The notes under the pieces are model-generated. The model was not told where the DNA came from, made no database searches, and saw only the letters and a list, made by a program, of their open reading frames with translations. DNA of 64,000 nt from Paralithodes platypus (taxonomy: Eukaryota > Arthropoda > Malacostraca > Decapoda > Lithodidae), in contig CM064492.1 of the NCBI GenBank assembly GCA_032716605.1, forward strand, positions 46,531,403-46,595,402, written 5' to 3'. The translations under genes and the position numbers were made by a program. Of this stretch, positions 22,598-37,900 are shown in pieces. The number at the start of each line of letters is the position of its first letter. The first letter of the stretch is position 1.

Positions 22598-25500
22598 TTG
22601 GCCCTCCGGCAGCAGAAACAATTGATACGCACTCCGGAGGCCTGCCGAAAACTTACGGGTAGGCTAAGCGATATCGGAAAATGCTTCTTTCGCGGGGTAC
22701 CAAGAACAAAATTTACTTTTTTTTTTATACTTTCCTACTCAAAAGGATCCCCCTAATGAAAATATACACCCAAACTCCCTTTTCGAAAAACTTCGAAAAT
22801 TGACCCGAGAGCTCCAATTTTCCATGACTTGAGTCATCGAAATTTTGGTTTGAAGATGAAATCTCGATGTTCAATACCGAGTGCCATACTCTATAGGATT
22901 GATAAGAATAAAGAGCTAAGGTAATTGAAATATTTTTTTTTAGTTTAAACCTCTGGGGCATCGAAGGGCAGGGCTCGAAAGATTACTGGATTTTGCAAAA
23001 GCTGCGGTACTGTACATCACCTATTAATATGCATATGCGAAGCCTAATCGACCTTACACCTTCTAAAAAATACAGGTAGACATCCTTCCCAAGATAAAAA
23101 GGCTGAACTCGAAAAATCTACGGTAAAAGAAAACGGCGCATTGGCCCTCCGGCAGCAGAAACAATTGATACGCACTCCTGAGGCCTGCCGAATACTTACG
23201 GGTAGGCTAAGCGATATCGGAAAATATTTTTTTCGTGGGGTAACAAGAACAAAATTTACTTTTTTTTACACTTTCCTACTCAAAAGGATCCCCCTAATGA
23301 AAATATACACCTAAACTCCCTTTTCGAAAAACTTCGAAAATTGACCCGAGAGCTCCAATTTTCAATGACTTGAGTCATCGAAATTTTGGTTTGGCGATGA
23401 CATCTCGATTATCAATAGCGAGTGCCATACTCTATAGGATTGATAAGCATAAAGAGCTAAGGTAATTGGAATAATCTTTTTTAGTTTAAACCTCTGGGGT
23501 ATCGAAGGGCAGGGCGTGCAAGATTACTGGATTTTGCCAAAGCTGCGGTACAGTACATCACCTATTAATATGCATATGCGAAGCCTAATCGACCTTACAC
23601 CTCCTCAAAAATACAGGTAGACATCCTTCCCAAGATGAAAAGGCTGAACTCGAAAAGTCTACGGTAAAAGAAAATGGCGCATTGGCAGCATAAACAATTG
23701 ATACGCACTCCGGAGGCCTGCCGAAAACTTACGGGTAGGCTAAGCGATATCGGAAAATGCTTTTTTCGCGGGGTACCAAGAACAAAATTTACTTTTGTTT
23801 ACACTTTCCTACTCAAAAGGATCTCCGTAATGAAAATATACACCCAAACTCCCTTTTAGAAAAACTTCGAAAATTGACCCGAGAGCTCCAATTTTCCATG
23901 ACCTGAGCCATCGAAATTATGGTTTGGGGATGAAATCTCGATTTTCAATGGCGAGTGCCATACTCTATAGGATTGATAAGCATAAAGAGCTAAGGTCATT
24001 GGAATATTTGTTTTTTAAACCTCTGGGGCATCGAAGGGCAGGGCTCGAAAGATTACTGGATTTTGCCAAAACTGCGGTACTGTACATAACCTATTAATAT
24101 GCATATGCGCAGCCTAAACGACCTTACACCTCCTCAAAAATACAGGTAGACATCCTTCCCAAGATGAAAAGGCTGAACTCGAAAAGTCTACGGTAAAAGA
24201 AAACGGCGCATTGGCCCTCCGGCAGCAGAAACAATTGATACGCACTTCGGAGGCCTGCCGAATACTTACGGGTAGGCTAAGCGATATCGGAAAATGCTTT
24301 TTTCGCGGGGTACCAAGAACAATATTTACGTTTTTTAACACTTTCCTACTCAAAAGGATCCCCCTAATGAAAATATACACCCAAACTACCTTTTCGAAAA
24401 ACTTCGAAAATTGACCCGAGAGCTCCAATTTTCCATGACCTGAGCCATCGAAATTATGGTTTGGGGATGAAATCTCAATTTTCAATAGCGAGTGCCATAC
24501 TCTATAGGATTGATAAGCATAAAGAGCTAAGGTAATTGGAATACATTTTTTTAGTTTAAACCTCTGGGGCATCGAAGGGCAGGGCGCGAAAGATTCCTGG
24601 ATTTTGCCAAACCTGCGGTACTGTATATCACCTATTAATATACATATGCGAAGCCTAATCGACCTTACACCTCCTCAAAAATACAGGTAGACATCCTTCC
24701 CAAGATGAAAAGGCTGAACTCGAAAAGTCTACGGTAAAAGAAAACGGCGCATTGGCGCTCCGGCAGCAGAAACAATTGATACACACTTCGGAGGCCTGCC
24801 GAAAACTTATGGGTAGGCTAAGCGTATTGGAAAATGCTTTTTTCGCGGGGTACCAAGAACAAAATTTACTTTTTTTTTACACTTTCCTACTCAAAAGGAT
24901 CCCACTAATGAAAATATACACCCAAACTCCCTTTTCGAAAAACTTCGAAAATTGACCCTAGAGCTCCAATTTTTCATGACTTGAGTCATCGAAATTTTGG
25001 TTTGGAGATGAAATCTCGGTTTTCAATAGCGAGTGCCATACTCTATAGGATTGATAAGCATAAAGATCTAAGGTAATTTGAATAATCTTTTTTAGTTTAA
25101 ACCTCTGGGGTATCGAAGGGCAGGGCGCGCAAGATTACTGGATTTTGCCAAAACTGCGGTACTGTATATCACCTATTAATATGCATATGCGAAGCCTAAT
25201 CGACCTTACACCTCCTCAAAAATACAGGTAGACATCCTTCCCAAGATGAAAAGGCTGAACTCGAAAAGTCTACGGTAAAAGAAAACGGCGCATTGGCCCT
25301 CCGGCAGCATAAACAATTGATACGCACTCCGGAGGCCTGCCGAAAACTTACGGGTAGGCTAAGCGATATCGTAAAATGTTTTTTTCGCGGGGTACCAAGA
25401 ACAAAATTTACTTTTGTTTACACTTTCCTACTCAAAAGGATCTCCGTAATGAAAATATACACCCAAACTCCCTTTTCGAAAAACTTCGAAAATTGACCCG

Positions 25501-28002
25501 AGAGCTCCAATTTTCCATGACTTGAGTCAACGAAATTATAGTTTGGGGATGAAATCTCGATTTTCAATGGCGAGTGCCATACTCTATAGGATTGATAAGA
25601 ATAAAGAGCTAAGGTAATTGAAATAATTTTTTTTAGTTTAAACCTCTGGGGCATCGAAGGGCAGGGCTCGAAAGATTACTGGATTTTGCAAAAGCTGCGG
25701 TAGTGTACATCACCTATTAATATGCATATGCGAAGCCTAATCGACCTTACACCTTCTAAAAAATACAGGTAGACATCCTTCCCAAGATAAAAAGGCTGAA
25801 CTCGAAAAATCTACGGTAAAAGAAAACGGCGCATTGGCCCTCCGGCAGCATAAACAATTGATACGCACTTCGGAGGCCTGCCGAAAACTTACGGGTAGGC
25901 TAAGCGATATCGGAAAATGCTTTTTTCGCGGGGTACCAAGAACAAAATTTACTTTTTTTTTACACTTTCCTACTCAAAAGGATCCCACTAATGAAAATAT
26001 ACACCCAAACTCCCTTTTCGAAAAACTTCGAAAATTGACCCGAGAGCTCCAATTTTCCATGACTTGAGTCATCTAAATTTAGGTTTGGAGATGAAATCTC
26101 GATTTTCAAAAGCGAGTGCCATACTCTATAGGATTGATAAGCATAAAGAGCTAAGGTAATTGGAATAATCTTTTTTAGTTTAAACCTCTGGGGCATCGAA
26201 GGGCAGGGCGCGAAAGATTACTGGATTTTGCTAAAACTGCGTTACTGTATATCACCTATTAATATGCATATGCGAAGCCTAATCGACCTTACACTTTCTA
26301 AAAAATACAGGTAGACATCCTTCCCAAGATGAAAAGGCTTAACTCGAAAAGTCTACGATAAAAGAAAACGGCGCATTGGCCCTCCGGCAGCAGAAACAAT
26401 TGATACGGACTCCGGAGGCCTGCCGAAACCTTACGGGTAGGCTAAGCGATATCGGAAAATGCTTTTTTCGCGGGGTACCAAGAACAAAATTTACTTTTTT
26501 TTTATACTTTCCTACTCAAAAGGATCCCCCTAATGAAAATATACACCCAAACTCCCTTTTCGAAAAACTTCAAAAATTGACCCGAGAGCTCCAATTTTCC
26601 ATGACTTGAGTTTTCGAAATTTTGGTTTGAAGATGAAATCTCGATTTTCAATACCGAGTGCCATACTCTATAGGATTGATAAGCATAAAGAGCTAAGGTA
26701 ATTGAAATATTTTTTTTTAGTTTAAACCTCTGGGGCATCGAAGGGCAGGGCTCGAAAGATTACTGGATTTTGCAAAAGCTGCGGTACTGTACATCACCTA
26801 TTAATATGCATATGCGAAGCCTAATCGACCTTACACCTTCTAAAAAATACAGGTAGACATCCTTCCCAAGATAAAAAGGCTGAACTCGAAAAGTCTACGG
26901 TAAAAGAAAACGGCGCATTGGCCCTCCGGCAGCAGAAACAATTGATACGCACTCCTGAGGCCTGCCGAATACTTACGGGTAGGCTAAGCGATATCGGAAA
27001 ATGATTTTTTCGCGGGGTACCAAGAACAAAATTTACTCTTTTTTTACACTTTCCTACTCAAAAGGATCCGCCGAATGAAAATATACACCCAAACTCCCTT
27101 TTTGAAAAACTTCGAAAATTGACCCGAGAGCTCCAATTTTCCATGACTTGAGTCATCGAAATTTTGGTTTGAAGATGAAATCTCGATTTTCAATACCGAG
27201 TGCCATACTCTATAGGATTGATAAGCATAAAGAGCTAAGGTAATTGAAATATTTTTTTTTAGTTTAAACCTCTGGGGCATCGAACGGCAGGGCTCGAAAG
27301 ATTACTGGATTTTGCCAAAACTGCGGTACTGTACATCACCTATTAATATGCATATGCGAAGCCTAATCGACCTTACACCTCCCCAAAAATACAGGTAGAC
27401 ATCCTTCCCAAGATGAAAAGGCTGAACTCGAAAAGTCTACGGTAAAAGAAAACGGTGCATTGGCCCTCCGGCAGCAGAAACAATTGATACGCACTTCGGA
27501 GGCCTGCCGAAAACTTACGGGTAGGCTAAGCGATATCGGAAAATGCTTTTTTCGCGGGGTACCAAGAACAAAATTTACTTTTTTTTTACACTTTCCTACT
27601 CAAAAGGATCCCACTAATGAAAATATACACCCAAACTCCCTTTTCGAAAAACTTCGAAAATTGACCCGAGAGCTCCAATTTTCCATGGCTTGAGTCATCT
27701 AAATTTAGGTTTGGAGATGAAATCTCGATTTTCAAAAGTGAGTGCCATACTCTATAGGATTGATAAGCATAAAAAGCTAAGGTAATTGGAATAAGCCTTT
27801 TTAGTTTAAACCTCTGGGGCATCGAAGGGCAGGGCGCGAAAGATTACTGGATTTTGCCAAAACTGCGGTACTGTATATCACCTATTAATAATGCATATGC
27901 GAAGCCTAATCGACCTTACACCTCTTCAAAAATACAGGTAGACATCCTTCCCAAGATGAAAAGGCTGAACTCGAAAAGTCTACGGTAAAAGAAAACGGTG
28001 CA

Positions 28003-30685
28003 TTGGCCCTCCGGCAGCAGAAACAATTGATACGCACTTCGGAGGCCTGCCGAAAACTTACGGGTAGGCTAAGCAATATCGGAAAATGCTTTATTCGCGG
28101 GGTACCAAGAACAAAATTTACTTTTTTTTTTTACACTTTCCTACTCCAAAGGATCCCCCTAACGAAAATATACACCCAAACTCCCTTTTCGAAAAACTTC
28201 GAAAATTGACCTGAGAGCTCCAATTTTCCATGACTTGAATCATCAAAATTTTGGTTTGAAGATGAAATCTCAAATTTCAATAGCGGGTGCCATACTCTAT
28301 AGGATTGATTAGCATAAAGAGCTAAGGTAATTGGTATAATTTTTTTTAGTTTAAACCTCTGGGGCATCGAAGGGCAGGGCGCGAAAGATTACTGGATTTT
28401 GCCAAAACTGCGGTACTGTATATCACCTATTAATATGCCTATGCGCAGCCTAATCGACCTTACACCTCCTCAAAAATACAAGTAGACATCCTTCCCAAGA
28501 TGAAAAGGCTGAACTCGAAAAGTCTACGATAAAAGAAAACGGTGCATTGGCCCTCCAGCAGCAGAAACAATTGATACGCACTTCGGAGGCCTGCCGAAAA
28601 CTTACGGGTAGGCTAAGCGATATCGGAAAATGCTTTTTTCGCGGGGTAACAAGAACAAAATTTACTTTTTTTTTTACACTTTCCTACTCAAAAGGATCCC
28701 CCTAATGAAAATATACACCTAAACTCCCTTTTCGAAAAACTTCGAAAATTGACCCGAGAGCTCCAATTTTCCATGACTTGAGTCATCGAAATTTTGGTTT
28801 GGAGATGACATCTCGATTTTCAATACCGAGTGCCATACTCTATAGGATTGATAAGCATAAAGAGCTAAGGTAATTGGAATATTTTTTTTTAGTTTAAACC
28901 TCTGGGGCATCTAAGGGTAGGGCGCGAAAGATTAGTGGATTTTGCCAAAACTGCGTTACTGTATATCACCTATTAATATGCATATGCGAAGCCTAATCGA
29001 CCTTACACTTTCTAAAAAATACAGGTAGCCATCCTTCCCAAGATAAAAAAGCTGAACTCGAAAAATCTACGGTAAAAGAAAACGGCGCATTGGCCCTCTG
29101 GCAGCAGAAACAATTGATACGCACTTCGGAGGCCTGCCGAAAACTTACGGGTAGGCTAAGCAATATCGAAAAATGCTTTTTTCGCGGGGTACCAAGAACA
29201 AAATTTACTTTTTTTTTATACTTTCCTACTCAAAAGGATCCCCCTAATGAAAATATACACCCAAACTCCCTTTTCGAAAAACTTCGAAAATTGACCCGAG
29301 AGCTCCAATTTTCCATGACTTGAGTCATCTAAATTTAGGTTTGGAGATGAAATCTCGAGCCATACTCTATAGGATTGATAAGCATAAAAAGCTAAGGTAA
29401 TTGGAATAATCTTTTTTAGTTTAAACCTCCGGGGCATCGAAGGGCAGGGCGCGAAAGATTACTGGATTTTGCCAAAACTGCGTTACTGTATATCACCTAT
29501 TAATATGCATATGCGAAGCCTAATCGACCTTACACTTTCTCAAAATACAGGTAGCCATCCTTCCCAAGATAAAAAAGCTGAACTCGAAAAATCTACGGTA
29601 AAAGAAAACGGCGCATTGGCCCTCCGGCAGCAGAAACAATTGATACGCACTTCGGAGGCCTGCCGAAAACTTACGGGTAGGCTAAGCGATATCGAAAAAT
29701 GCTTTTTTCGCGGGGTACCAAGAACAAAATTTACTTTTTTTTTACACTTTCCTACTCAAAAGCATCCCACTAATGAAAATATACACCCAAACTCCCTTTT
29801 CGAAAAACTTCGAAAATTGACCCGAGAGCTCCAATTTTCCATGACTTGAGTCATCTAAATTTAGGTTTGGAGATGAAATCTCGAGCCATACTCTATAGGA
29901 TTGATAAGCATAAAAAGCTAAGGTAATTGGAATAATCTTTTTTAGTTTAAACCTCCGGGGCATCGAAGGGCAGGGCGCGAAAGATTACTGGATTTTGCCA
30001 AAACTGCGGTACTGTATATCACCTATTAATAATGCATATGCGAAGCCTAATCGACCTTACACCTCCTCAAAAATACAGGTAGACATCCTTCCCAAGATGA
30101 AAAGGCTGAACTCGAAAAGTCTACGGTAAAAGAAAACGGTGCATTGGCCCTCCAGCAGCAGAAACAATTGATACGCACTTCGGAGGCGTGCCGAAAACTT
30201 ACGGGTAGGCTAAGGGATATCGGAAAATGCTTTTTTCGCGGGGTAACAAGAACAAAATTTACTTTTTTTTTACACTTTCCTACTCAAAAGGATCCCCCTA
30301 ATGAAAATATACACCTAAACTCCCTTTTCGAAAAACTTCGAAAATTGACCCGAGAGCTCCAATTTTTCATGACTTGAGTCATCGAAATTTTGGTTTGGAG
30401 ATGAAATCTCGGTTTTCAATAGCGAGTGCCATACTCTATAGGATTGATAAGCATAAAGATCTAAGGTAATTTGAATAATCTTTTTTAGTTTAAACCTCTG
30501 GGGCATCGAAGGGCAGGGCTCGAAAGATTACTGGATTTTGCAAAAGCTGCGGTACTGTACATCACCTATTAATATGCATATGCGAAGCCTAATCGACCTT
30601 ACACCTTCTAAAAAATACAGGTAGACATCCTTCCCAAGATGAAAAGGCTGAACAAGAAAAGAAAACGGTAAAAGAAAATGGCGCA
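28003..30685. repeat. Five-monomer duplicated satellite block, copy 1
   Basis: Monomer lengths are 543, 544, 526, 528 and 542. The two short members (junctions near 29356 and 29884) read gaaatctcgagccatactc, a shared 15-16 bp deletion. The ordered series recurs 4.3 kb downstream. Confidence 0.85.
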
Positions 30686-32306
30686 TTGGCCCTCCGGCAG
30701 CATAAACAATTGATACGCACTCCGGAGGCCTGCCAAAAACTTACGGGTAGGCTAAGCGATATCGGAAAATGCTTTTTTCGCGGGGTACCAAGAACAAAAT
30801 TTACTTTTGTTTACACTTTCCTACTCAAAAGGATCTCCGTAATGAAAATATACACCCAAACTCCCTTTTAGAAAAACTTCGAAAATTGACCCGAGAGCTC
30901 CAATTTTCCATGACTTGAGTCAACGAAATTATGGTTTGGGGATGAAATCTCTATTTTCAATGGCGAGTGCCATACTCTATAGGATTGATAAGCATAAAGA
31001 GCTAAGGTCATTGGAATATTTGTTTTTTAAACCTCTGGGACATCAAAGGGCAGGGCTCGAAAGATTACTGGATTTTACCAAAACTGCGGTACTGTACATA
31101 ACCTATTAATATGCATATGCGCAGCCTAAACGACCTTACACCTCCTCAAAAATACAGGTAGACATCCTTCCCAAGATGAAAAGGCTGAACTCGAAAAGTC
31201 TACGGTAAAAGAAAACGGCGCATTGGCCCTCCGGCAGCAGAAACAATTAATACGCACTTCGGAGGCCTGCCGAAAACTTACGGGTAGGCTAAGCGATATC
31301 GGAAAATGCTTTTTTCGCGGGGTACCAACAACAAAATTTACGTTTTTTTTACACTTTCCTACTCAAAAGGATCCCCCTAATGAAAATATACACCCAAACT
31401 ACCTTTTCGAAAAACTTCGAAAATTGACCCGAGAGCTCCAATTTTCCATGACTTGAGTCATCGAAATTATGGTTTGGGGATGAAATCTCGATTTTCAATA
31501 GCGAGTGCCATACTCTATAGGATTGATAAGCATAAAGAGCTAAGGTAATTGGAATACAAAAAATTAGTTTAAACCTCTGGGGCATCGAAGGGCAGGGCGC
31601 GAAAGATTACTGGATTTTGCCAAAACTGCGGTACTGTATATCACCTATTAATATGCATATGCGAAGCCTAATCGACCTTACACCTCCTCAAAAATACAGG
31701 TAGACATCCTTCCCAAGATGAAAAGGCTGAACTCGAAAAGTCTACGGTAAAAGAAAACGGCGCATTGGCCCTCCGGCAGCAGAAACAATTGATACGCACT
31801 TCGGAGGCCTGCCGAAAACTTATGGGTAGGCTAAGCGATATTGGAAAATGCTTTTTTCGCGGGGTACCAAGAACAAAATTTACTTTTTTTTACACTTTCC
31901 TACTCAAAAGGATCCCACTAATGAAAATATACACCCAAACTCCCTTTTCGAAAAACTTCGAAAATTGACCCTAGAGCTCCAATTTTCCATGACTTGAGTC
32001 ATCGAAATTTTGGTTTGGAGATGAAATCTCGGTTTTCAATAGCGAGTGCCATACTCTATAGGATTGATAAGCATAAAGATCTAAGGTAATTTGAATAATC
32101 TTTTTTAGTTTAAACCGCTGGGGTATCGAAGGGCAGGGCGCGCAAGATTACTGGATTTTGCCAAAACTGCGGTACTGTATATCACCTATTAATAATGCAT
32201 ATGCGAAGCCTAATCGACCTTACACCTCTTCAAAAATACAGGTAGACATCCTTCCCAAGATGAAAAGGCTGAACTCGAAAAGTCTACGGTAAAAGAAAAC
32301 GGTGCA

Positions 32307-34987
32307 TTGGCCCTCCGGCAGCAGAAACAATTGATACGCACTTCGGAGGCCTGCCGAAAACTTACGGGTAGGCTAAGCAATATCGGAAAATGCTTTTTTC
32401 GCGGGGTACCAAGAACAAAATTTACTTTTTTTTTACACTTTCCTACTCAAAAGGATCCCCCTAATGAAAATATACACCCAAACTCCCTTTTCGAAAAACT
32501 TCGAAAATTGACCTGAGAGCTCCAATTTTCCATGACTTGAATCATCAAAATTTTGGTTTGAAGATGAAATCTCAAATTTCAATAGCGGGTGCCATACTCT
32601 ATAGGATTGATTAGCATAAAGAGCTAAGGTAATTGGTATAATTTTTTTTAGTTTAAACCTCTGGGGCATTGAAGGGCAGGGCGCGAAAGATTACTGGATT
32701 TTGCCAAAACTGCGGTACTGTATATCACCTATTAATATGCCTATGCGCAGCCTAATCGACCTTACACCTCCTCAAAAATACAAGTAGACATCCTTCCCAA
32801 GATGAAAAGGCTGAACTCGAAAAGTCTACGGTAAAAGAAAACGGCGCATTGGCCCTCCGGCAGCAGAAACAATTGATACGCACTCCGGAGGGCTGCCGAA
32901 AATTTACGGGTAGGCTAAGGGATATCGGAAAATGCTTTTTTCGCGGGGTAACAAGAACAAAATTTACTTTTTTTTTACACTTTCCTACTCAAAAGGATCC
33001 CCCTAATGAAAATATACACCTAAACTCCCTTTTCGAAAAACTTCGAAAATTGACCCGAGAGCTCCAATTTTCCATGACTTGAGTCATCGAAATTTTGGTT
33101 TGGAGATAACATCTCGATTTTCAATACCAAGTGCCATACTCTATAGGATTGATAAGCATAAAGAGCTAAGGTAATTGGAATACATTTTTTTAGTTTAAAC
33201 CTCTGGGGCATCTAAGGGTAGGGCGCGAAAGATTAGTGGATTTTGCCAAAACTGCGTTACTGTATATCACCTATTAATATGCATATGCGAAGCCTAATCG
33301 ACCTTACACTTTCTAAAAAATACAGGTAGCCATCCTTCCCAAGATAAAAAAGCTGAACTCGAAAAATCTACGGTAAAAGAAAACGGCGCATTGGCCCTCC
33401 GGCAGCAGAAACAATTGATACGCACTTCGGAGGCCTGCCGAAAACTTACGGGTAGGCTAAGCAATATCGAAAAATGCTTTTTTCGCGGGGTACCAAGAAC
33501 AAAATTTACTTTTTTTTTTACACTTTCCTACTCAAAAGGATCCCCCTAATGAAAATATACACCCAAACTCCCTTTTCGAAAAACTTCGAAAATTGACCCG
33601 AGAGCTCCAATTTTCCATGACTTGAGTCATCTAAATTTAGGTTTGGAGGTGAAATCTCGAGCCATACTCTATAGGATTGATAAGCATAAAAAGCTAAGGT
33701 AATTGGAATAATCTTTTTTAGTTTAAACCTCCGGGGCATCGAAGGGCAGGGCGCGAAAGATTACTGGATTTTGCCAAAACTGCGTTACTGTATATCACCT
33801 ATTAATATGCATATGCGAAGCCTAATCGACCTTACACTTTCTAAAAAATACAGGTAGCCATCCTTCCCAAGATAAAAAAGCTGAACTCGAAAAATCTACG
33901 GTAAAAGAAAACGGCGCATTGGCCCTCCGGCAGCAGAAACAATTGATACGCACTTCGGAGGCCTGCCGAAAACTTACGGGTAGGCTAAGCGATATCGAAA
34001 AATGCTTTTTTCGCGGGGTACCAAGAACAAAATTTACTTTTTTTTTACACTTTCCTACTCAAAAGCATCCCACTAATGAAAATATACACCCAAACTCCCT
34101 TTTCGAAAAACTTCGAAAATTGACCCGAGAGCTCCAATTTTCCATGACTTGAGTCATCTAAATTTAGGTTTGGAGATGAAATCTCGAGCCATACTCTATA
34201 GGATTGATAAGCATAAAAAGCTAAGGTAATTGGAATAATCTTTTTTAGTTTAAACCTCCGGGGCATCGAAGGGCAGGGCGCGAAAGATTACTGGATTTTG
34301 CCAAAACTGCGGTACTGTATATCACCTATTAATAATGCATATGCGAAGCCTAATCGACCTTACACCTCCTCAAAAATACAGGTAGACATCCTTCCCAAGA
34401 TGAAAAGGCTGAACTCGAAAAGTCTACGGTAAAAGAAAACGGTGCATTGGCCCTCCAGCAGCAGAAACAATTGATACGCACTTCGGAGGCGTGCCGAAAA
34501 CTTACGGGTAGGCTAAGCGATATCGGAAAATGCTTTTTTCGCGGGGTAACAAGACCAAAATTTACCTTTTTTTACACTTTCATACTCAAAAGGATCCCCC
34601 TAATGAAAATATACACCCAAACTCCCTTTTCGAAAAACTTCGAAAATTGACCCGAGAGCTCCAATTTTTCATGACTTGAGTCATCGAAATTTTGGTTTGG
34701 AGATGAAATCTCGGTTTTCAATAGCGAGTGCCATACTCTATAGGATTGATAAGCATAAAGATCTAAGGTAATTTGAATAATCTTTTTTAGTTTAAACCTC
34801 TGGGGCATCGAAGGGCAGGGCTCGAAAGATTACTGGATTTTGCCAAAACTGCGGTACTGTACATCACCTATTAATATGCATATGCGAAGCCTAATCGACC
34901 TTACACCTTCTAAAAAATACAGGTAGACATCCTTCCCAAGATGAAAAGGCTGAACTCGAAAAGTCTACGGTAAAAGAAAACGGCGCA
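32307..34987. repeat. Five-monomer duplicated satellite block, copy 2
   Basis: Monomer lengths are 542, 542, 528, 528 and 541. It carries the same two deletion-marked monomers (near 33659 and 34187) and the same private variants as 28003-30685, at an offset of about 4304 bp. Confidence 0.85.
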
Positions 34988-37900
34988 TTGGCCCTCCGGC
35001 AGCAGAAACAATTGATACGCACTCCTGAGGCCTGCCGAAAACTTACGGGTAGGCTAAGCGATATCGGAAAATGCTTTTTTCGCGGGGTAACAAGAACAAA
35101 ATTTACTTTTTTTTACACTTTCCTACTCAAAAGGATCCCCCTAATGAAAATATACACCCAAACTCCCTTTTCGAAAAACTTCGAAAATTGACCCGAGAGC
35201 TCCAATTTTCCATGACTTGAGACATCGAAATTTTGGTTTGGAGATAACATCTCGATTTTCAATAGCGAGTGCCATACTCTATAGGATTGATAAGCATAAA
35301 GAGCTAAGGTAATTGGAATAATCTTTTTAGTTTAAACCTCTGGGGTATCGAAGGGCAGGGCGTGCAAGATTACTGGATTTTGCCAAAGCTGCGGTACAGT
35401 ACATCACCTATTAATATGCATATGCGAAGCCTAATCGACCTTACACCTTCTAAAAAATACAGGTAGACATCCTTCCCAAGATGAAAAGGCTGAACTCGAA
35501 AAGTCTACGGTAAAAGAAAACGGCGCATTGGCCCTCCGGCAGCAGAAACAATTGATACGCACTCCGGAGGCCTGCCAAAAACTTACGGGTAGGCTAAGCG
35601 ATATCGGAAAATGCTTTTTTCGCGGGGTACCAAGAACAAAATTTACTTTTTTTTACACTTTCCTACTCAAAAGGATCCCCGTAATGAAAATATACACCCA
35701 AACTCCCTTTTCGAAAAACTTCGAAAATTGACCCGAGAGCTCCAATTTTCCATGACTTGAGTCATCGAAATTTTGGTTTGGAGATGAAATCTCGATTTTC
35801 AATGGCGAGTGCCATACTCTATAGGATTGATAAGCATAAAGAGCTAAGGTCATTGGAATATTTGTTTTTTAAACCTCTGGGACATCAAAGGGCAGGGCTC
35901 GAAAGATTACTGGATTTTGCCAAAACTGCGGTACTGTACATAACCTATTAATATGCATATGCGAAGCCTAATCGACCTTACACCTCCTCAAAAATACAGG
36001 TAGACATCCTTCCCAAGATGAAAAAGCTGAACTCGAAAAGTCTACGGTAAAAGAAAACGGCGCATTGGCCCTCCGGCAGCAGAAACAATTGATACGCACT
36101 TCGGAGGCCTGCCGAATACTTACGGGTAGGCTAAGCGATATCGGAAAATGCTTTTTTCGCGGGGTACCAAGAACAAAATTTACTTTTTTTTTACACTTTC
36201 CTACTCAAAAGGATCCCCCTAATGAAAATATACACCCAAACTACCTTTTCGAAAAACTTCGAAAATTGACCCGAGAGCTCCAATTTTCCATGACTTGAGT
36301 CATCGAAATTTGGTTTGGAGATGAAATCTCGATTTTCAATAGCGAGTGCCATACTCTATAGGATTGATAAGCATAAAGAGCTAAGGTAATTGGAATATTT
36401 TTTTAGTTTAAACCTCTGGGGCATCGAAGGGCAGGGCGCGAAAGATTCCTGGATTTTGCCAAAACTGCGGTACTGTATATCACCTATTAATATGCATATG
36501 CGAAGCCTAATCGACCTTACACCTCCTCAAAAATACAGGTAGACATCCTTCCCAAGATGAAAAGGCTGAACTCGAAAAGTCTACGGTAAAAGAAAACGGC
36601 GCATTGGCCCTCCGGCAGCAGAAACAATTGATACGCACTTCGGAGGCCTGCCGAAAACTTACGGGTAGGCTAAGCGTATTGGAAAATGCTTTTTTCGCGG
36701 GGTACCAAGAACAAAATTTACTTTTTTTTTACACTTTCCTACTCAAAAGGATCCCACTAATGAAAATATACACCCAAACTCCCTTTTCGAAAAACTTCGA
36801 AAATTGACCCTAGAGCTCCAATTTTCCATGACTTGAGTCATCGAAATTTTGGTTTGGAGATGAAATCTCGATTTTCAATAGCGAGTGCCATACTCTATAG
36901 GATTGATAAGCATAAAGATCTAAGGTAATTTGAATAATCTTTTTTAGTTTAAACCGCTGGGGTATCGAAGGGCAGGGCGCGCAAGATTACTGGATTTTGC
37001 CAAAACTGCGGTACTGTACATAACCTATTAATATGCATATGCGAAGCCTAATCGACCTTACACCTCCTCAAAAATACAGGTAGACATCCTTCCCAAGATG
37101 AAAAGGCTGAACTCGAAAAGTCTACGATAAAAGAAAACGGCGCATTGGCCCTCCGGCAGCAGAAACAATTGATACGCACTCCGGAGGCCTGCCGAAAACT
37201 TACGGGTAGGCTAAGCAATATCGGAAAATGCTTTTTTCGCGGGGTACCAAGAACAATTTTTTTTTTTTTTTTTACACTTTCCTACTCAAAAGGATCCCCC
37301 TAATGAAAATATACACCCAAACTCCCTTTTCGAAAAACTTCGAAAATTGACCCGAGAGCTCCAATTTTCCATGACTTGAGTCATCGAAATTTTGGTTTGA
37401 AGATGAAATCTCGATTTTCAATACCGAGTGCCATACTCTATAGGATTGATAAGCATAAAGAGCTAAGTTAATTGGAATATTTTTGTTTTGTTTAAACCTC
37501 TTGGGCATCGAAGGGCAGGGCTCGAAAGATTACTGGATTTTGCCAAAACTGCGGTACTGTACATAACCTATTAATATGCATATGCGAAGCCTAATCGACC
37601 TTACACCTCCTCAAAAATACAGGTAGACATCCTTCCCAAGATGAAAAGGCTGAACTCGAAAAGTCTACGGTAAAAGAAAACGGCGCATTGGCCCTCCGGC
37701 AGCAGAAACAATTGATACGCACTTCGGAGGCCTGCCGAAAACTTACGGGTAGGCTAAGCGATATCGGAAAATGCTTTTTTCGCGGGGTACCAAGAACAAA
37801 ATTTACTTTTTTTTTACACTTTCCTACTCAAAAGGATCCCCTAATGAAAATATACACCCAAACTCCCTTTTCGAAAAACTTCGAAAATTGACCCGAGAGC

